Notes: generated from the sequence alone by a model not told the origin. 57,115 nt of DNA from Anaerococcus degeneri (GCF_017874475.1 NZ_JAGGLO010000011.1:1-57115); one strand, 5' to 3'; numbered from the stretch's first letter, positions 28,399-39,192 are shown. Translations and numbers: made by a program.

Positions 28399-28427
28399 TT
28401 GACTTTAGTCTTTAGAATGATTATAGT
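28399..28427 (+). promoter_or_regulatory. ahpCF promoter with PerR-like box
   Basis: TTGACT at 28399-28404 and TATAGT at 28422-28427 are 17 nt apart. TTAGAATGATTATAG at 28412-28426 covers the -10 and matches the PerR consensus TTATAATNATTATAA at 12 of 14 defined positions. Binding there would block polymerase until peroxide oxidises PerR. Confidence 0.72.
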
Positions 28428-28473
28428 TATTATTACAGATGCATATCTGAAAAATTTTTTAAAGGAGAATAAT

Positions 28474-29043
28474 ATGGCTTTAATAGGAAAAACATTACCA
28501 GAATTTAAATTAGACGCTTATAACCCAGCTAAAGAAGAATTTGTTACTGTATCTAACGAGGACTTAAAGGGTTCTTATACAGTTCTTATCTTCTACCCAG
28601 CTGACTTTACCTTTGTTTGCCCAACAGAGCTTGAAGACATGCAAGAATCATACGCAGAATTAAAGGCCCTTGGCGCTGAAGTTTACTCAGTTTCTGTAGA
28701 TACCCACTTTGTTCACAAGGCTTGGCATGACAACTCTGAAGCTATTGGCAAAATCGAGTACACAATGATTGGTGATTCTAATAAAGAACTTACAAGAGAA
28801 CTTGGCCTACTTGACGAATCAGGCAAGGCTCACAGAGCAACCCTTGTTCTTGACCCAGACAATGTTATCCAAACTATAGAAATCAACGCTGATGGTATAG
28901 GTAGAAAAGCTAATGTAAATATAAACAAGGTTAAGGCTGCAAAATACGTTGCAAGCCACCCAGGTGAAGCTTGCCCAGCTAAATGGGAAAGCGAAGCTGA
29001 CGCAACACTTACACCAGGACTTGACCTAGTAGGTAAAATCTAA
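28474..29043 (+). CDS. ahpC: Alkyl hydroperoxide reductase peroxiredoxin
   Basis: A 189-aa typical two-cysteine peroxiredoxin. The peroxidatic Cys49 is in FTFVCPTE and the resolving Cys167 in GEACPAKW. It reduces peroxides and is recycled by AhpF, encoded next. I place the start at ATG 28474 with AAAGGAG 6 nt before it. An in-frame upstream extension to 28399 would include the promoter itself and is not real. Confidence 0.96.
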   Translation: MALIGKTLPEFKLDAYNPAKEEFVTVSNEDLKGSYTVLIFYPADFTFVCPTELEDMQESYAELKALGAEVYSVSVDTHFVHKAWHDNSEAIGKIEYTMIGDSNKELTRELGLLDESGKAHRATLVLDPDNVIQTIEINADGIGRKANVNINKVKAAKYVASHPGEACPAKWESEADATLTPGLDLVGKI

Positions 29044-29044
29044 T

Positions 29045-30577
29045 ATGTTAGATCAAAATCTAAAAAACCAGTTGGCCCAATATTTTGACCTCTTAAAAAC
29101 AGAGGTCACTATTGGGCTTTCTGCTCATAATGACGAAAATTCAAAGAAAGTTAAGGAATTTGTTGAGGAAGTTGTAGGACTTTCTGATAAGATTAGCCTT
29201 ATTGAAAAAGACCTACCACTTACTCCTTCCTTTGAAATAAAGGGTTCTTTTGACCACGGAAGGATAATCTTTGCAGGCCTTCCTCTTGGCCACGAGTTTG
29301 CATCCTTTGCCCTTGCCATGCTCCAAGCGGGCGGCATTGAGCCAAAGATTGATGACACTGACAAAAAAAGAATAGAATCTCTTGGCCAGGCAGATTTTGA
29401 AACCATAGTTTCTCTTTCTTGCCACAACTGCCCAGACGTGGTCCAAGCCCTAAATATAATGGCGATTTTAAATCCTTCTATCAACCACACCATGATCGAA
29501 GGCGGCATGTTCCAAGACCTAGCCGAATCAAGAGATGTTCTCGCTGTTCCTGCTATTTTTAAGGACGGAGAATTTTTCGAAGGCGGCAAGCAATCCCTAT
29601 CAAGCCTTTTAGACAAACTTGGAACTAAGATTGATAAAGGAGAATTTGATAATAAGGAACTTTTTGATACCCTAATCATCGGTGGCGGTCCAGCAGCAGC
29701 TACAGCCGCAATTTACGCAGCTAGAAAGGGCATCAAGACAGGCCTTGTGGCCAGCGAATTTGGTGGTCAAGTCAATGAGACCTTGTCTATAGAAAATATT
29801 CCTGGTTTCAAATACACAGAAGGCCCTAATTTTATGGCCCAAATGAAAGAACAAGTTTCAAGCCTAGGTGTTGACCTAATGACAGGAGTCCTTGCTGATG
29901 GGATAAAAACCCTTGACGACAAGGTGGAATTAAGCCTTGATAACGGAGCTAAGCTTTTTGCAAAGACAGCAATTATTGCAACTGGTGCTAGGTGGAGACT
30001 AATCGGCATCCCTGGTGAAACTGAGTTTAGAAACAAGGGAGTTGCCTATTGTACCCACTGTGACGGCCCACTCTTTAAAGGCAAAAACGTCGCTGTAATC
30101 GGTGGTGGAAACTCCGGCATAGAGTCGGCAATCGACCTTGCAGGAATTGTAAAACACGTCACCGTACTAGAATTTTTGCCAGAACTAAAGGCAGATGAGA
30201 TTTTACAAAAGAAATTAAAATCACTTTCTAATGTGACAGTCATAACAAACGCCCAAACAACCGGCCTTTATGGTGAAGGCAGAGTTGAAAGACTCGAATA
30301 TACTGACAGGCTAAGCGGTGAAGAACACAAACTTGATATAGCAGGTTGCTTTATCCAAGTAGGATTAATTCCAAGTACCGAATGGCTAGAAGGTTCAGGC
30401 ATAGAAAAAAATAAGATGGGAGAAATCATCACAACAAAGGATGGATCTACCAACGTTGAAAGAATCTACGCCGCAGGTGACGCCACAGATACTAAGTTTA
30501 ATCAAATCGTAATCGCCGCAGGCACAGGAGCCACAGCTGCCCTCGGCGCTTATAATTACCTAATGGTAAATGAATAA
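29045..30577 (+). CDS. ahpF: NADH-peroxiredoxin reductase AhpF
   Basis: A 510-aa flavoenzyme that passes electrons from NADH to AhpC. The N-terminal tandem thioredoxin-fold domain has Cys126-x2-Cys129 (SCHNCPD). The FAD/NAD part starts at GGGPAAA (213-219) and has the redox pair Cys336-x2-Cys339 (CTHCDG). It begins 1 bp after the ahpC stop, within the same message. Confidence 0.96.
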   Translation: MLDQNLKNQLAQYFDLLKTEVTIGLSAHNDENSKKVKEFVEEVVGLSDKISLIEKDLPLTPSFEIKGSFDHGRIIFAGLPLGHEFASFALAMLQAGGIEPKIDDTDKKRIESLGQADFETIVSLSCHNCPDVVQALNIMAILNPSINHTMIEGGMFQDLAESRDVLAVPAIFKDGEFFEGGKQSLSSLLDKLGTKIDKGEFDNKELFDTLIIGGGPAAATAAIYAARKGIKTGLVASEFGGQVNETLSIENIPGFKYTEGPNFMAQMKEQVSSLGVDLMTGVLADGIKTLDDKVELSLDNGAKLFAKTAIIATGARWRLIGIPGETEFRNKGVAYCTHCDGPLFKGKNVAVIGGGNSGIESAIDLAGIVKHVTVLEFLPELKADEILQKKLKSLSNVTVITNAQTTGLYGEGRVERLEYTDRLSGEEHKLDIAGCFIQVGLIPSTEWLEGSGIEKNKMGEIITTKDGSTNVERIYAAGDATDTKFNQIVIAAGTGATAALGAYNYLMVNE

Positions 30578-30583
30578 AAAAAG

Positions 30584-30608
30584 AAATCGTCCCCCGGGGC
30601 GATTTTTT
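30584..30608 (+). terminator. ahpCF terminator
   Basis: AAATCG/CGATTT around a C5G4 core, followed by six T, right after the ahpF stop. Confidence 0.75.
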
Positions 30609-30725
30609 ATTTGCAAGGGATAATTTCCTCCTATTTCCTTGTAAATCTGCCAGTTTTAAATCTCTTAGGCAAATCATTAGACGAGTCTTATTTTTAAAGG
30701 TATAGTAAGAAAAATAATTGAATAG

Positions 30726-32249
<1,524 letters not shown>

Positions 32250-32256
32250 TCATGAT

Positions 32257-32293
32257 AAAAGTGACTGGCAAAGAAAAAAAGCCAGTCACTTTT
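32257..32293 (+). terminator. guaB terminator
   Basis: A 13-bp perfect stem, AAAAGTGACTGGC/GCCAGTCACTTTT, ending in a run of seven T. Confidence 0.9.
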
Positions 32294-32561
32294 TTTAATT
32301 TTTTCTGTTTGTATATATTTTTCAATCCTAACTTAAACTAATTTTGCTTCTTATTTTAAAAATCAATTCCAATTTTTAAACTATTATAAATTTTAAGTCA
32401 GATTCCTATCTTTTTCTAGAAAAATTATAATTTATCTTATATTTTAGGCCAGAATTTATTTTGTTTTAAAAATAAATCAAATCCTCAATTTCCCTTAAAA
32501 TACCAACATTAAACTTATGTATAAAATCCTAATTTACCCTTGCTAATTTATTATTTTTGCT

Positions 32562-32613
32562 CGATAATGCAAATCATTCTTGACATCGCAGTTAATAGGT
32601 GTTATCATTATCG
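32562..32613 (+). promoter_or_regulatory. Zinc operon promoter with inverted repeat
   Basis: TTGACA at 32580-32585 and TATCAT at 32603-32608 stand 17 nt apart. CGATAATG (32562-32569) and CATTATCG (32606-32613) form an exact inverted repeat bracketing the promoter, about four helical turns apart. GATAAT half-sites are typical of Fur-family regulators, so a Zur-type repressor is the likely binder (inferred). The rest of 32294-32666 is AT-rich without a gene. Confidence 0.6.
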
Positions 32614-32666
32614 TAGTTAGTTGATCGATTGACAAAGTTAAAATACAAAAATATGAGGTACTTATT

Positions 32667-33347
32667 ATGAAAAACAATAAAAAAATTGCATTAACAGCCC
32701 TACTTTCTCTAGGTCTTATCCTAGCAGCTTGCCAAAAAGACGCAGCTGATACAAAAACAAAGGAAGATACTAAGGCTGAAACAAAGGTTGAAGAAACAGC
32801 TAAGGACGAAAAACCTGCTGAAAATGAAAAACCTGCTGAAGAAGCTGAACAAGCAAGCATAGCTGACTGGGAAGGCGAATGGAATAACATGGGTGGTTAC
32901 CTAGAAAAAGCTGAAATCCAAGACGCTTTCAAAACTCTAGCTGAAAAAGAAAAAACAGACGAAGCTAGTGCCAAAGAAGCTTATCTCAAAAAGAGAAAAT
33001 GTGACTTCGGTGGACTCGAGATTAAAGGTGACCATATTAAATTCTTAAAAGAATTCCCAGATGCTAAGGGCGAAGTTATCGGTGAAGCTGATTATACCTA
33101 TAAAGAAAAAATAGAAGTAGAACACGGTGGTCACAAGCTTGAATGGGACGTATTTGAAGCAAAGAGCGAAGATGCTCCTTACAAGGTTCTCCTAATGATG
33201 CCTATCCACGGTGAAGAAAGTCTAACCCACTTCCACATGAGATATGGTGATGACAAGGATAGCCTTCTTAAGGAAGAAGGCTGGTACCCAACATTTGTAA
33301 AACCATCTTCAACTGACCAACAAATTATAGATGAAATTACTGAATAA
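32667..33347 (+). CDS. zinT: ZinT-type zinc-binding lipoprotein
   Basis: A 226-aa lipoprotein: lipobox LGLILAAC (Cys22), an acidic linker with two EKPAE repeats (about 48-60), then a ZinT/YodA calycin domain (about 64-226) starting IADWEGEWNNMGG. Likely zinc ligands are in EHGGH (His153, His156) and HGEESLTHFH (His181, His188, His190). It would capture zinc at the surface for the ABC importer encoded next. In many Firmicutes ZinT is fused to the binding protein AdcA; here it is separate. Confidence 0.9.
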   Translation: MKNNKKIALTALLSLGLILAACQKDAADTKTKEDTKAETKVEETAKDEKPAENEKPAEEAEQASIADWEGEWNNMGGYLEKAEIQDAFKTLAEKEKTDEASAKEAYLKKRKCDFGGLEIKGDHIKFLKEFPDAKGEVIGEADYTYKEKIEVEHGGHKLEWDVFEAKSEDAPYKVLLMMPIHGEESLTHFHMRYGDDKDSLLKEEGWYPTFVKPSSTDQQIIDEITE

Positions 33348-34710
33348 GATTTTCTCCCTTGGCCAAGTATTTCTTGGCCAAAAAAATGGGAGAAGAAAAT
33401 TTCTTACAGTTTTTTCTATCTTCGTTCTTATTTTGGCGAGTGGGTGTTCAAAGAAGTCTAAGGAATCTGGAAATAAACCCCTAATTTATACTTCATTTTA
33501 CCCAGTCCACGACCTTGTCCAAATGATTGGCGGAGACACTGTCAATGTTGAAAGTTTCATGCCTGTAGACAAGATGCCCCACGAATGGGAACCTTCTCCT
33601 AAGGATATGAAAAAACTCGCTTCTTGCGACCTCTTGGTTGTAAATGGGGCCAACATGGAACCTTGGTTAGATACCGTAAAGGAAAACTTGCCAGACCTTG
33701 ATATCCTAAAGCTTTCTGATTCTGTAGACCTTATTACCTATAAGGGTGCAGCTGCTATCGGTGATTTTCAATACCTAGCAAGGCTTGATATAAAGGCTGG
33801 CAAAAATAAGATTGACTTTGGCCACACCCATGAAGACATGATGAGGGTTGCCTTTATAAAAGATGAAGGCCTTGACCAAAAAGACTTGGTCAAAAAAGCC
33901 AAGGAAGTCATGAGCCAAAAAGGCGAGCTAGTCCATCAAAAATCTACCAACAAAGTAGAAGAAGGCAAAGTTTACGGTATTGAAATGGGCCACGAATCCG
34001 GCGAGGTGTTTTTTGATTTCCCTGAAGATGGCAAGTGGATATTTATATCCGATAGGGTTAGTGAGGACTTGCTCCCTTATAATTTCGTAGACACTAAGGG
34101 CAATTTCTTAAAGGATGAGGGCAAAGAAGTCTCTCTTATGGAAGGCTCTTCATCAGGTTTTGACAAAATTACCTATGACCCTCACTCTTGGATTTCCATA
34201 GTAAATGCCAAGAAATACCTCAACGCCATCCAAGAAAAATTGATTGAAAAATATCCAAAAAACGAAAAAACTTATAGAAAAAATAAACTAAAATATGTAG
34301 ACCAACTGACAGATATAGACGCAGAATACACAGAAAAATTCTCCAAGCTAGATAAGTCTAGGAAAAATTTCCTAACCCTACACTATGCTTACGCCTATCT
34401 GGCTAGGGACTTCGACCTTACCCAGTACCCTCTCCAAGGCCTAACCAGCCTTGAAAGCCCAAGTCTTAAGACAATCAAAAAGGCTATAGATTTTTCGGAA
34501 TATAACCATATTTCAACAGTCTTTTACGAATATGGGCAAAACCCAAAACAGGCCGCTTCCCTTGCCGAAGAGATAGGCGGAAAAACTTCTCCCCTTGCCT
34601 CTATGGAATATTTGACCAAAGAGCAAAAGGATAAGGACCAATCTTATATTGATCTTATGAGAATGAATCTTGAAAATCTCTACAAGTCTATGGTCGAGGA
34701 GGAAAAATGA
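33331..34710 (+). CDS. znuA: Zinc ABC transporter binding lipoprotein with inserted domain
   Basis: A 459-aa cluster-9 metal-binding lipoprotein (lipobox LILASGC, Cys39). The zinc ligands are recognisable: His84 in MPHEWEPS, His285 in DPHSW, His351 in LHYAYAYLARDF and an acidic residue near Glu400. Between the first two ligands, where relatives have a short His-rich loop, there are about 130 extra residues (about 138-272) with GHTHED and GHESGE motifs that look folded. The gene overlaps zinT by 17 bp. The family usually has about 300-330 aa. Confidence 0.88.
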   Translation: MKLLNKIFSLGQVFLGQKNGRRKFLTVFSIFVLILASGCSKKSKESGNKPLIYTSFYPVHDLVQMIGGDTVNVESFMPVDKMPHEWEPSPKDMKKLASCDLLVVNGANMEPWLDTVKENLPDLDILKLSDSVDLITYKGAAAIGDFQYLARLDIKAGKNKIDFGHTHEDMMRVAFIKDEGLDQKDLVKKAKEVMSQKGELVHQKSTNKVEEGKVYGIEMGHESGEVFFDFPEDGKWIFISDRVSEDLLPYNFVDTKGNFLKDEGKEVSLMEGSSSGFDKITYDPHSWISIVNAKKYLNAIQEKLIEKYPKNEKTYRKNKLKYVDQLTDIDAEYTEKFSKLDKSRKNFLTLHYAYAYLARDFDLTQYPLQGLTSLESPSLKTIKKAIDFSEYNHISTVFYEYGQNPKQAASLAEEIGGKTSPLASMEYLTKEQKDKDQSYIDLMRMNLENLYKSMVEEEK

Positions 34711-35378
34711 AAGCAATAGAAATAAAAAATTTGACTTTTGCCTACAATAAAATCCCCGTCATAAAATCTTGTGATTTTGACCTAGAAATGGGAGATTTGG
34801 CCCTCATCCTCGGTGGAAACGGCAGTGGCAAGTCAACTTTAATAAAATTAATGTTGGGTGAATTGAAAAAAGATTCAGGTTCTATAAAAATCTTAGGCAG
34901 GAATATCGAAGATTACAAGTCCTATAAGGACATCGGTTATGTTCCCCAAATAAATATAGTAAACAAAATATCCTTTCCTATAACCTGCCTAGAGCTCGTA
35001 TCTTTGAACCTTTACGAGGACTTTGGCATAATCAAAATCCCTAGAAAGGCCCACTACCAAAAGGCAAGGGACATCCTTATAAAAATGGGCATGGAAGAAT
35101 ACATCAATACTCCAGTCAATGAATTGTCCGGTGGCCTTGCCCAGAGGGCTATGATAGCTAAAGCTATGATCAACAACCCTCAAATCCTGATCCTTGACGA
35201 GCCTACAGCAGGTGTCGATAAGGAAAGCAAGGCAAACTTTTTTGAAACCATAGATATACTTTCTGAGAAATTTTCTATAACAATTGTCATGGTCACCCAC
35301 GAACTTAAGGAAATGGAAAGTCTTGACCTAAATATGCAAAAATATGAGATGGTAGAAGGGAGGCTAGTAAGATGTTAG
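34707..35378 (+). CDS. znuC: Zinc ABC transporter ATPase
   Basis: A 223-aa ATPase with Walker A GGNGSGKST, signature LSGGLAQRAMIAKA and Walker B ILILDEPTAGVD. It overlaps the binding-protein gene by 4 bp and the permease gene by 7 bp, as expected of a coupled three-part importer. Confidence 0.93.
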   Translation: MKAIEIKNLTFAYNKIPVIKSCDFDLEMGDLALILGGNGSGKSTLIKLMLGELKKDSGSIKILGRNIEDYKSYKDIGYVPQINIVNKISFPITCLELVSLNLYEDFGIIKIPRKAHYQKARDILIKMGMEEYINTPVNELSGGLAQRAMIAKAMINNPQILILDEPTAGVDKESKANFFETIDILSEKFSITIVMVTHELKEMESLDLNMQKYEMVEGRLVRC

Positions 35379-36166
35379 AATTTGCTTTTATGAGAAAAGC
35401 TCTTTTTCTAGGCTTTCTTCTTTCAATAATGATTCCAATCATCGGTATTGTAATGGTTAACAGAAAAACCTCCATGATTGGAGATGCCCTCTCCCACACA
35501 GCCCTTGCTGGTGTTGGTATGGGCTTAATCTTAGGTTTTGATCCCCTACTTGGATCTGCAATAATTTGTGTACTGGCAGCCTTCCTAATAGAATTAATAA
35601 GAAAAAAATTTCCCCAATATGGGGATATGGCAACAGCGGTAATCATGTCGACAGGCCTTGGTATAGCTGCCATCCTGTCAGATTTCGCTCCCGGTGGCAA
35701 TTCCTTTGAATCTTACCTTTTCGGTTCGATTTCATCGGTAACTACAGCTGATATTATAAATACCTCTATTGTATTTATCCTGGTTATTATCCTTTCTGTC
35801 ACCAGGTATTCAGCCCTCCTAGCCATCGCCATTGACCCAAATACTGCAAGGCTATCTGGGGTTAAGGTCCAAAAAATGGACGCCGTCTTTACCCTCCTTG
35901 CAGCAATTACTATAGCCTTGTCTGTTAAGATAATCGGAGCCTTGATGGTAACAAGCCTCATCGTCCTTCCGGTTGCAACTGCCCTCATAGTCGCCAAATC
36001 CTATAAACAAACCTTTTTCATAACTACTATACTTGGCGTGATTTACATGATGGTGGGAATCATTGTTTCTTACCATTTTGACATCAAACCAGGTGGCGCT
36101 ATTGTGGTCAACGCCCTTATCGGCATGGCTGTATTCGCTCTTTACAAAAAATTTGTAAAAAAATAA
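35372..36166 (+). CDS. znuB: Zinc ABC transporter permease
   Basis: A 264-aa ABC-3 family permease with eight to nine helices. Hallmarks are MIGDALSHTALAGVG near the N terminus, STGLGIAAIL, and GALMVTSLIVLPVATALIVAKS. It completes the zinT-znuABC operon. Confidence 0.93.
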   Translation: MLEFAFMRKALFLGFLLSIMIPIIGIVMVNRKTSMIGDALSHTALAGVGMGLILGFDPLLGSAIICVLAAFLIELIRKKFPQYGDMATAVIMSTGLGIAAILSDFAPGGNSFESYLFGSISSVTTADIINTSIVFILVIILSVTRYSALLAIAIDPNTARLSGVKVQKMDAVFTLLAAITIALSVKIIGALMVTSLIVLPVATALIVAKSYKQTFFITTILGVIYMMVGIIVSYHFDIKPGGAIVVNALIGMAVFALYKKFVKK

Positions 36167-36251
36167 GCCAAAGCCTTGGTCCCTCCAAATTTTCCAAGGC
36201 TTGACTTAGAATAAACGCTGAGTTAAAACCCTTTTAAATATTAAGCTAAAG

Positions 36252-36293
36252 ATAGCTAGGAAAATCCATACTTGGATTGCCTAGCTATTTTTT
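36252..36293 (+). terminator. znu operon terminator
   Basis: ATAGCTAGG/CCTAGCTAT encloses AATCC/GGATT and is followed by six T on the plus strand. Another perfect 9-bp stem, AAGCCTTGG/CCAAGGCTT, lies just upstream at 36171-36202 without a T run. Confidence 0.75.
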
Positions 36294-37056
36294 ATGCTTC
36301 GTATTCGCCTAGTTCTTCCTTGTATTTTTTTATTAGTTCAGGTTCAGTGATGTCTTTTGCCATCACATCTATTACGATTTTGCCCTTATTTAACATGATT
36401 ATCCTGTCAGAATATTTTATGACATCCCTTAGATTATGGGAAATTAAAAGGGTGGTGATTTTTTCTGTATCAATAAGGCTCCTGGTCTTATCCATTACAT
36501 TCCTACTTGTCTTTGGATCTAGGGCCGCTGTATGCTCATCAAGGAGCAAAAGTTTTGGCCTCTTGGCTGTTGCCATCAAAAGCGATAGGGACTGCCTTTG
36601 GCCGCCTGAAAGAAGGCCGGTCTTGGTGTGAAGTTTGTTTTCAAGACCCAAATTCAAAGACTTAAGCCTTTCTATAATCTCTTTTTCATCAGCGTTTTTC
36701 TTTAGGTTTTTTAGGGTGAATTTCTTGCCTTTCTTTAAGGCAAGGGCCATATTTTCGTAAATATCAAGGTTGGTTGCGACTCCGTCTTTTGGATCTTGGT
36801 TTACTTTTCCAATATAGGCTGCCCTTTTTTCTTCGGAAAGCTTGGTCACATCTTCACCATCAATTAAAATCGAACCACCATCAACTTTGAGTGACCCAGA
36901 GATTATATTCATAAGGGTCGACTTGCCACAGCCGTTTGGGCCTATAATGGTTGTCGCTACTCCTTCTTCAATTTTTAGAGAAAATTTATCGAAAATTGTC
37001 ACTTCCTCAGGAGTGCCAAGGTTAAAAGTTTTTGATATATTTCTAATTTCTAACAT
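36292..37056 (-). CDS. TrpXYZ-type ABC transporter ATPase
   Basis: A 254-aa ATPase with Walker A GPNGCGKST, signature LSGGQRQSLSLLMA and Walker B LLLLDEHTAALDP (His where Pro is usual, as in this subgroup). It overlaps the permease gene by 14 bp. It powers the putative amino-acid importer of this operon. Confidence 0.87.
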   Translation of the reverse strand: MLEIRNISKTFNLGTPEEVTIFDKFSLKIEEGVATTIIGPNGCGKSTLMNIISGSLKVDGGSILIDGEDVTKLSEEKRAAYIGKVNQDPKDGVATNLDIYENMALALKKGKKFTLKNLKKNADEKEIIERLKSLNLGLENKLHTKTGLLSGGQRQSLSLLMATAKRPKLLLLDEHTAALDPKTSRNVMDKTRSLIDTEKITTLLISHNLRDVIKYSDRIIMLNKGKIVIDVMAKDITEPELIKKYKEELGEYEA

Positions 37057-37918
37057 CTTTTACCAACTTTCTGTACTGTTTTTTGCCTAGGTAATTATTG
37101 TAGGCGATGAATGCTATTACGATTAGGGCAGTGATTAGCTTTAGGTCATTTGGATTTAGGCCAAAGAAGATTGCAAAGCCTGAAATTATCCTATAGACAA
37201 TGGCTCCCAAAATTGCCCTTGTAGTATCTCTTAGTTTGTTTGAATTTTTGGCAATTGTATCACCGATTATAATTGAAGCAAGGCCTGTAACAATCATGGC
37301 TGTGCCCATGCCTATATCGGCAAAACCTTGGTAATTAGTCATTAGACCTCCCGCAAGGCCAATTAGGGCATTTGATATAATTAATCCCAAAAATACATAG
37401 GTATCTGGGTCCTTGCCTAGGGCCTTGACAAGTTTCCTGTTGTTGCCAGTGACCTTTAGCAAGTATCCCTGCTCGCTTCTGAGAAAATGGTCGATCAAAA
37501 ATTTTATTACAAGGACAAAGGCGAGGAGGATTATCCATTTAGGAAGGCTGCCAAAAATTGATGGATACTGAGCAACCGGAATATTTGACACTCCCTTAAT
37601 CTTTAAATTCACTGAATAAAGTATGGTTAGGGTCAAGATACCTGTTAAAAGAGGCTCGACTCTCACTTTTTTATAGAGAAAATAAGTGATAGAACCTGCT
37701 GCCGCACCGCCTAGAACAGATAAAACAAGACCCAAATAGGGATTTAAACCGCTTGTAATAGCTGCCGCTGTAAGAAACGCTCCGAGTGGGTAGGATCCTT
37801 CCAGAGTTAGGTCATAGTATTCCAAAATTTTGTATGTGACCATATAGCCCATGGCGAGAACTCCGAAGATTAAGCCAATTTCGACCGATGAGGCCATGAT
37901 ATTTATTAAAACTGTCAT
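37043..37918 (-). CDS. TrpXYZ-type ABC transporter permease
   Basis: A 291-aa permease of the branched-chain/TrpY-like family with eight or more helices. Motifs are EYYDLTLEGSYPLGAFLTAA and GLAGGLMTNYQGFADIGMG. It starts 1 bp after the binding-protein stop. Confidence 0.86.
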   Translation of the reverse strand: MTVLINIMASSVEIGLIFGVLAMGYMVTYKILEYYDLTLEGSYPLGAFLTAAAITSGLNPYLGLVLSVLGGAAAGSITYFLYKKVRVEPLLTGILTLTILYSVNLKIKGVSNIPVAQYPSIFGSLPKWIILLAFVLVIKFLIDHFLRSEQGYLLKVTGNNRKLVKALGKDPDTYVFLGLIISNALIGLAGGLMTNYQGFADIGMGTAMIVTGLASIIIGDTIAKNSNKLRDTTRAILGAIVYRIISGFAIFFGLNPNDLKLITALIVIAFIAYNNYLGKKQYRKLVKDVRN

Positions 37919-37919
37919 T

Positions 37920-38909
37920 TTACTTTCCTTCCTTATTTTCCTTAATATTTGCTTTTTTGAGGGCTTCCTTGTTTAAATCAAGGCCCAAAATCTCTGCTGT
38001 TTCCTTATTTACAAGCATTTCTAAGTCCTTGGCATCTTCAAAAGGAATTTCTTTTATCTCCTTATTTTCCTTAAGAATTTCTGCCGCCATCTGGCCAGCC
38101 CTTATACCGATTTTCCTGTAATTAACTCCTTCAGCAATTAAGGCTCCGTTTTCAACTGAACCTTCGTCAAAGGCAAGGCTTGGAATTTTCTCATCTTTCA
38201 AGGTCTTGGCTATAACTGGCATTGCATTTACAACAACATTGTCTGTGACAGTAACCATGGCGTCTGTCCCTGATTTTAGACTAGCAAGAGCCTGAGGAAT
38301 GTCGTTGATTGATGAAACGCCTTGTTTTTTAAAGCTTAATCCCCTTTCCTTGAGGGCCTTTTCTAGGGCTTCGATTTGGACAAGAGAATTTTGTTCATTC
38401 GTGTTATACATAGTAGCGAAGGTCTTAGTTTCTGGATAAATTTCCAAAAAATCATCAAGAACCTTAGCTGGGTCGACATAATCGGAAACTCCGGTGATAT
38501 TTGCTCCAGTTCTTGTATTTTCATCCACAAGACCTGCCCCGATCGGGTCTGTGACGGCCGTAAATAAGATTGGCCTGTCGTTAACTATATTATAAACGCC
38601 TTGGGCAGCAGGAGTGCCTATGGTGTAGATAAGGTCTGCCCCCTTGATTTTAAGGTCGCTTGCCAACTGGGGAATTAGGGAAATATCCCCTCCTGCCCTG
38701 TGATCGATTAGCTTGTAGGAAAGACCTTCCTTATCAAGTTCCTCCAAAAATCCATCCCTAGCCGCATCAAGTGATGGGTGGTCAGCGATTTGAATTATCC
38801 CAATTATGTATTCTTTTTTCCCTTCCTTGTTGGCACAAGATCCCAAAATGAAGATTGCACCAAGGGCCATAATCATCCCAGTTATTTTTTTTCTTAATAA
38901 TTTTTTCAT
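37920..38909 (-). CDS. TrpX-like ABC transporter binding lipoprotein
   Basis: A 329-aa lipoprotein (lipobox ILGSC, Cys25) of the ABC_sub_bind family (PF04392). It has the typical IGIIQIADHPSLDAARDGF start and RPILFTAVTDPIGAGLV. Relatives in streptococci take up tryptophan. Here a T-box leader precedes the gene, so an amino acid is the ligand. The T-box acceptor-pairing bases do not favour tryptophan (see findings). Confidence 0.87.
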   Translation of the reverse strand: MKKLLRKKITGMIMALGAIFILGSCANKEGKKEYIIGIIQIADHPSLDAARDGFLEELDKEGLSYKLIDHRAGGDISLIPQLASDLKIKGADLIYTIGTPAAQGVYNIVNDRPILFTAVTDPIGAGLVDENTRTGANITGVSDYVDPAKVLDDFLEIYPETKTFATMYNTNEQNSLVQIEALEKALKERGLSFKKQGVSSINDIPQALASLKSGTDAMVTVTDNVVVNAMPVIAKTLKDEKIPSLAFDEGSVENGALIAEGVNYRKIGIRAGQMAAEILKENKEIKEIPFEDAKDLEMLVNKETAEILGLDLNKEALKKANIKENKEGK

Positions 38910-38937
38910 CTCTATTCCTTTCTAATAAAATCTCAAT

Positions 38938-39186
38938 AAAAAAACTCGCCCTAACATAGGACGAGGTCAATTCGTGGTACCACCTAATTTCATAATCTAA
39001 AAGATTAACTCAACAGAAGTCTAACAACTTCTTGCTTCAGATAACGGTAGCTTCCGTAATAGCTTACTAACTTCGGCTATTCTGCTTACAGAGGGAATAA
39101 GTTTTGATCCTTACTAAGACTTGCACCAACCGTCTTTTCTCTAAAGTAATTCAATAAAACCGTCTTTCTGTACTCACATTTTATTT
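38938..39186 (-). ncRNA. T-box leader
   Basis: On the minus strand the leader contains the T-box core GGTGGTACCACG (38974-38985 region), followed by the terminator CTCGTCC/GGGCGAG at 38945-38965 with seven T. Stem I has the distal loop GGTTGGTGCAA closed by AAGAC/GTCTT with an AG bulge. Stem II is AATAGC/GCTATT. An uncharged cognate tRNA would switch off the terminator. The specifier is not certain; UUC lies in the candidate loop, and UGGU in the T-box implies a tRNA with discriminator A. Confidence 0.93.
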
Positions 39187-39192
39187 TCTATA

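Noticed and set aside
28399-28473. Upstream start for ahpC giving 25 more residues
   Set aside because: The extension would encode the promoter and PerR box; ATG 28474 has AAAGGAG before it and matches the family start.
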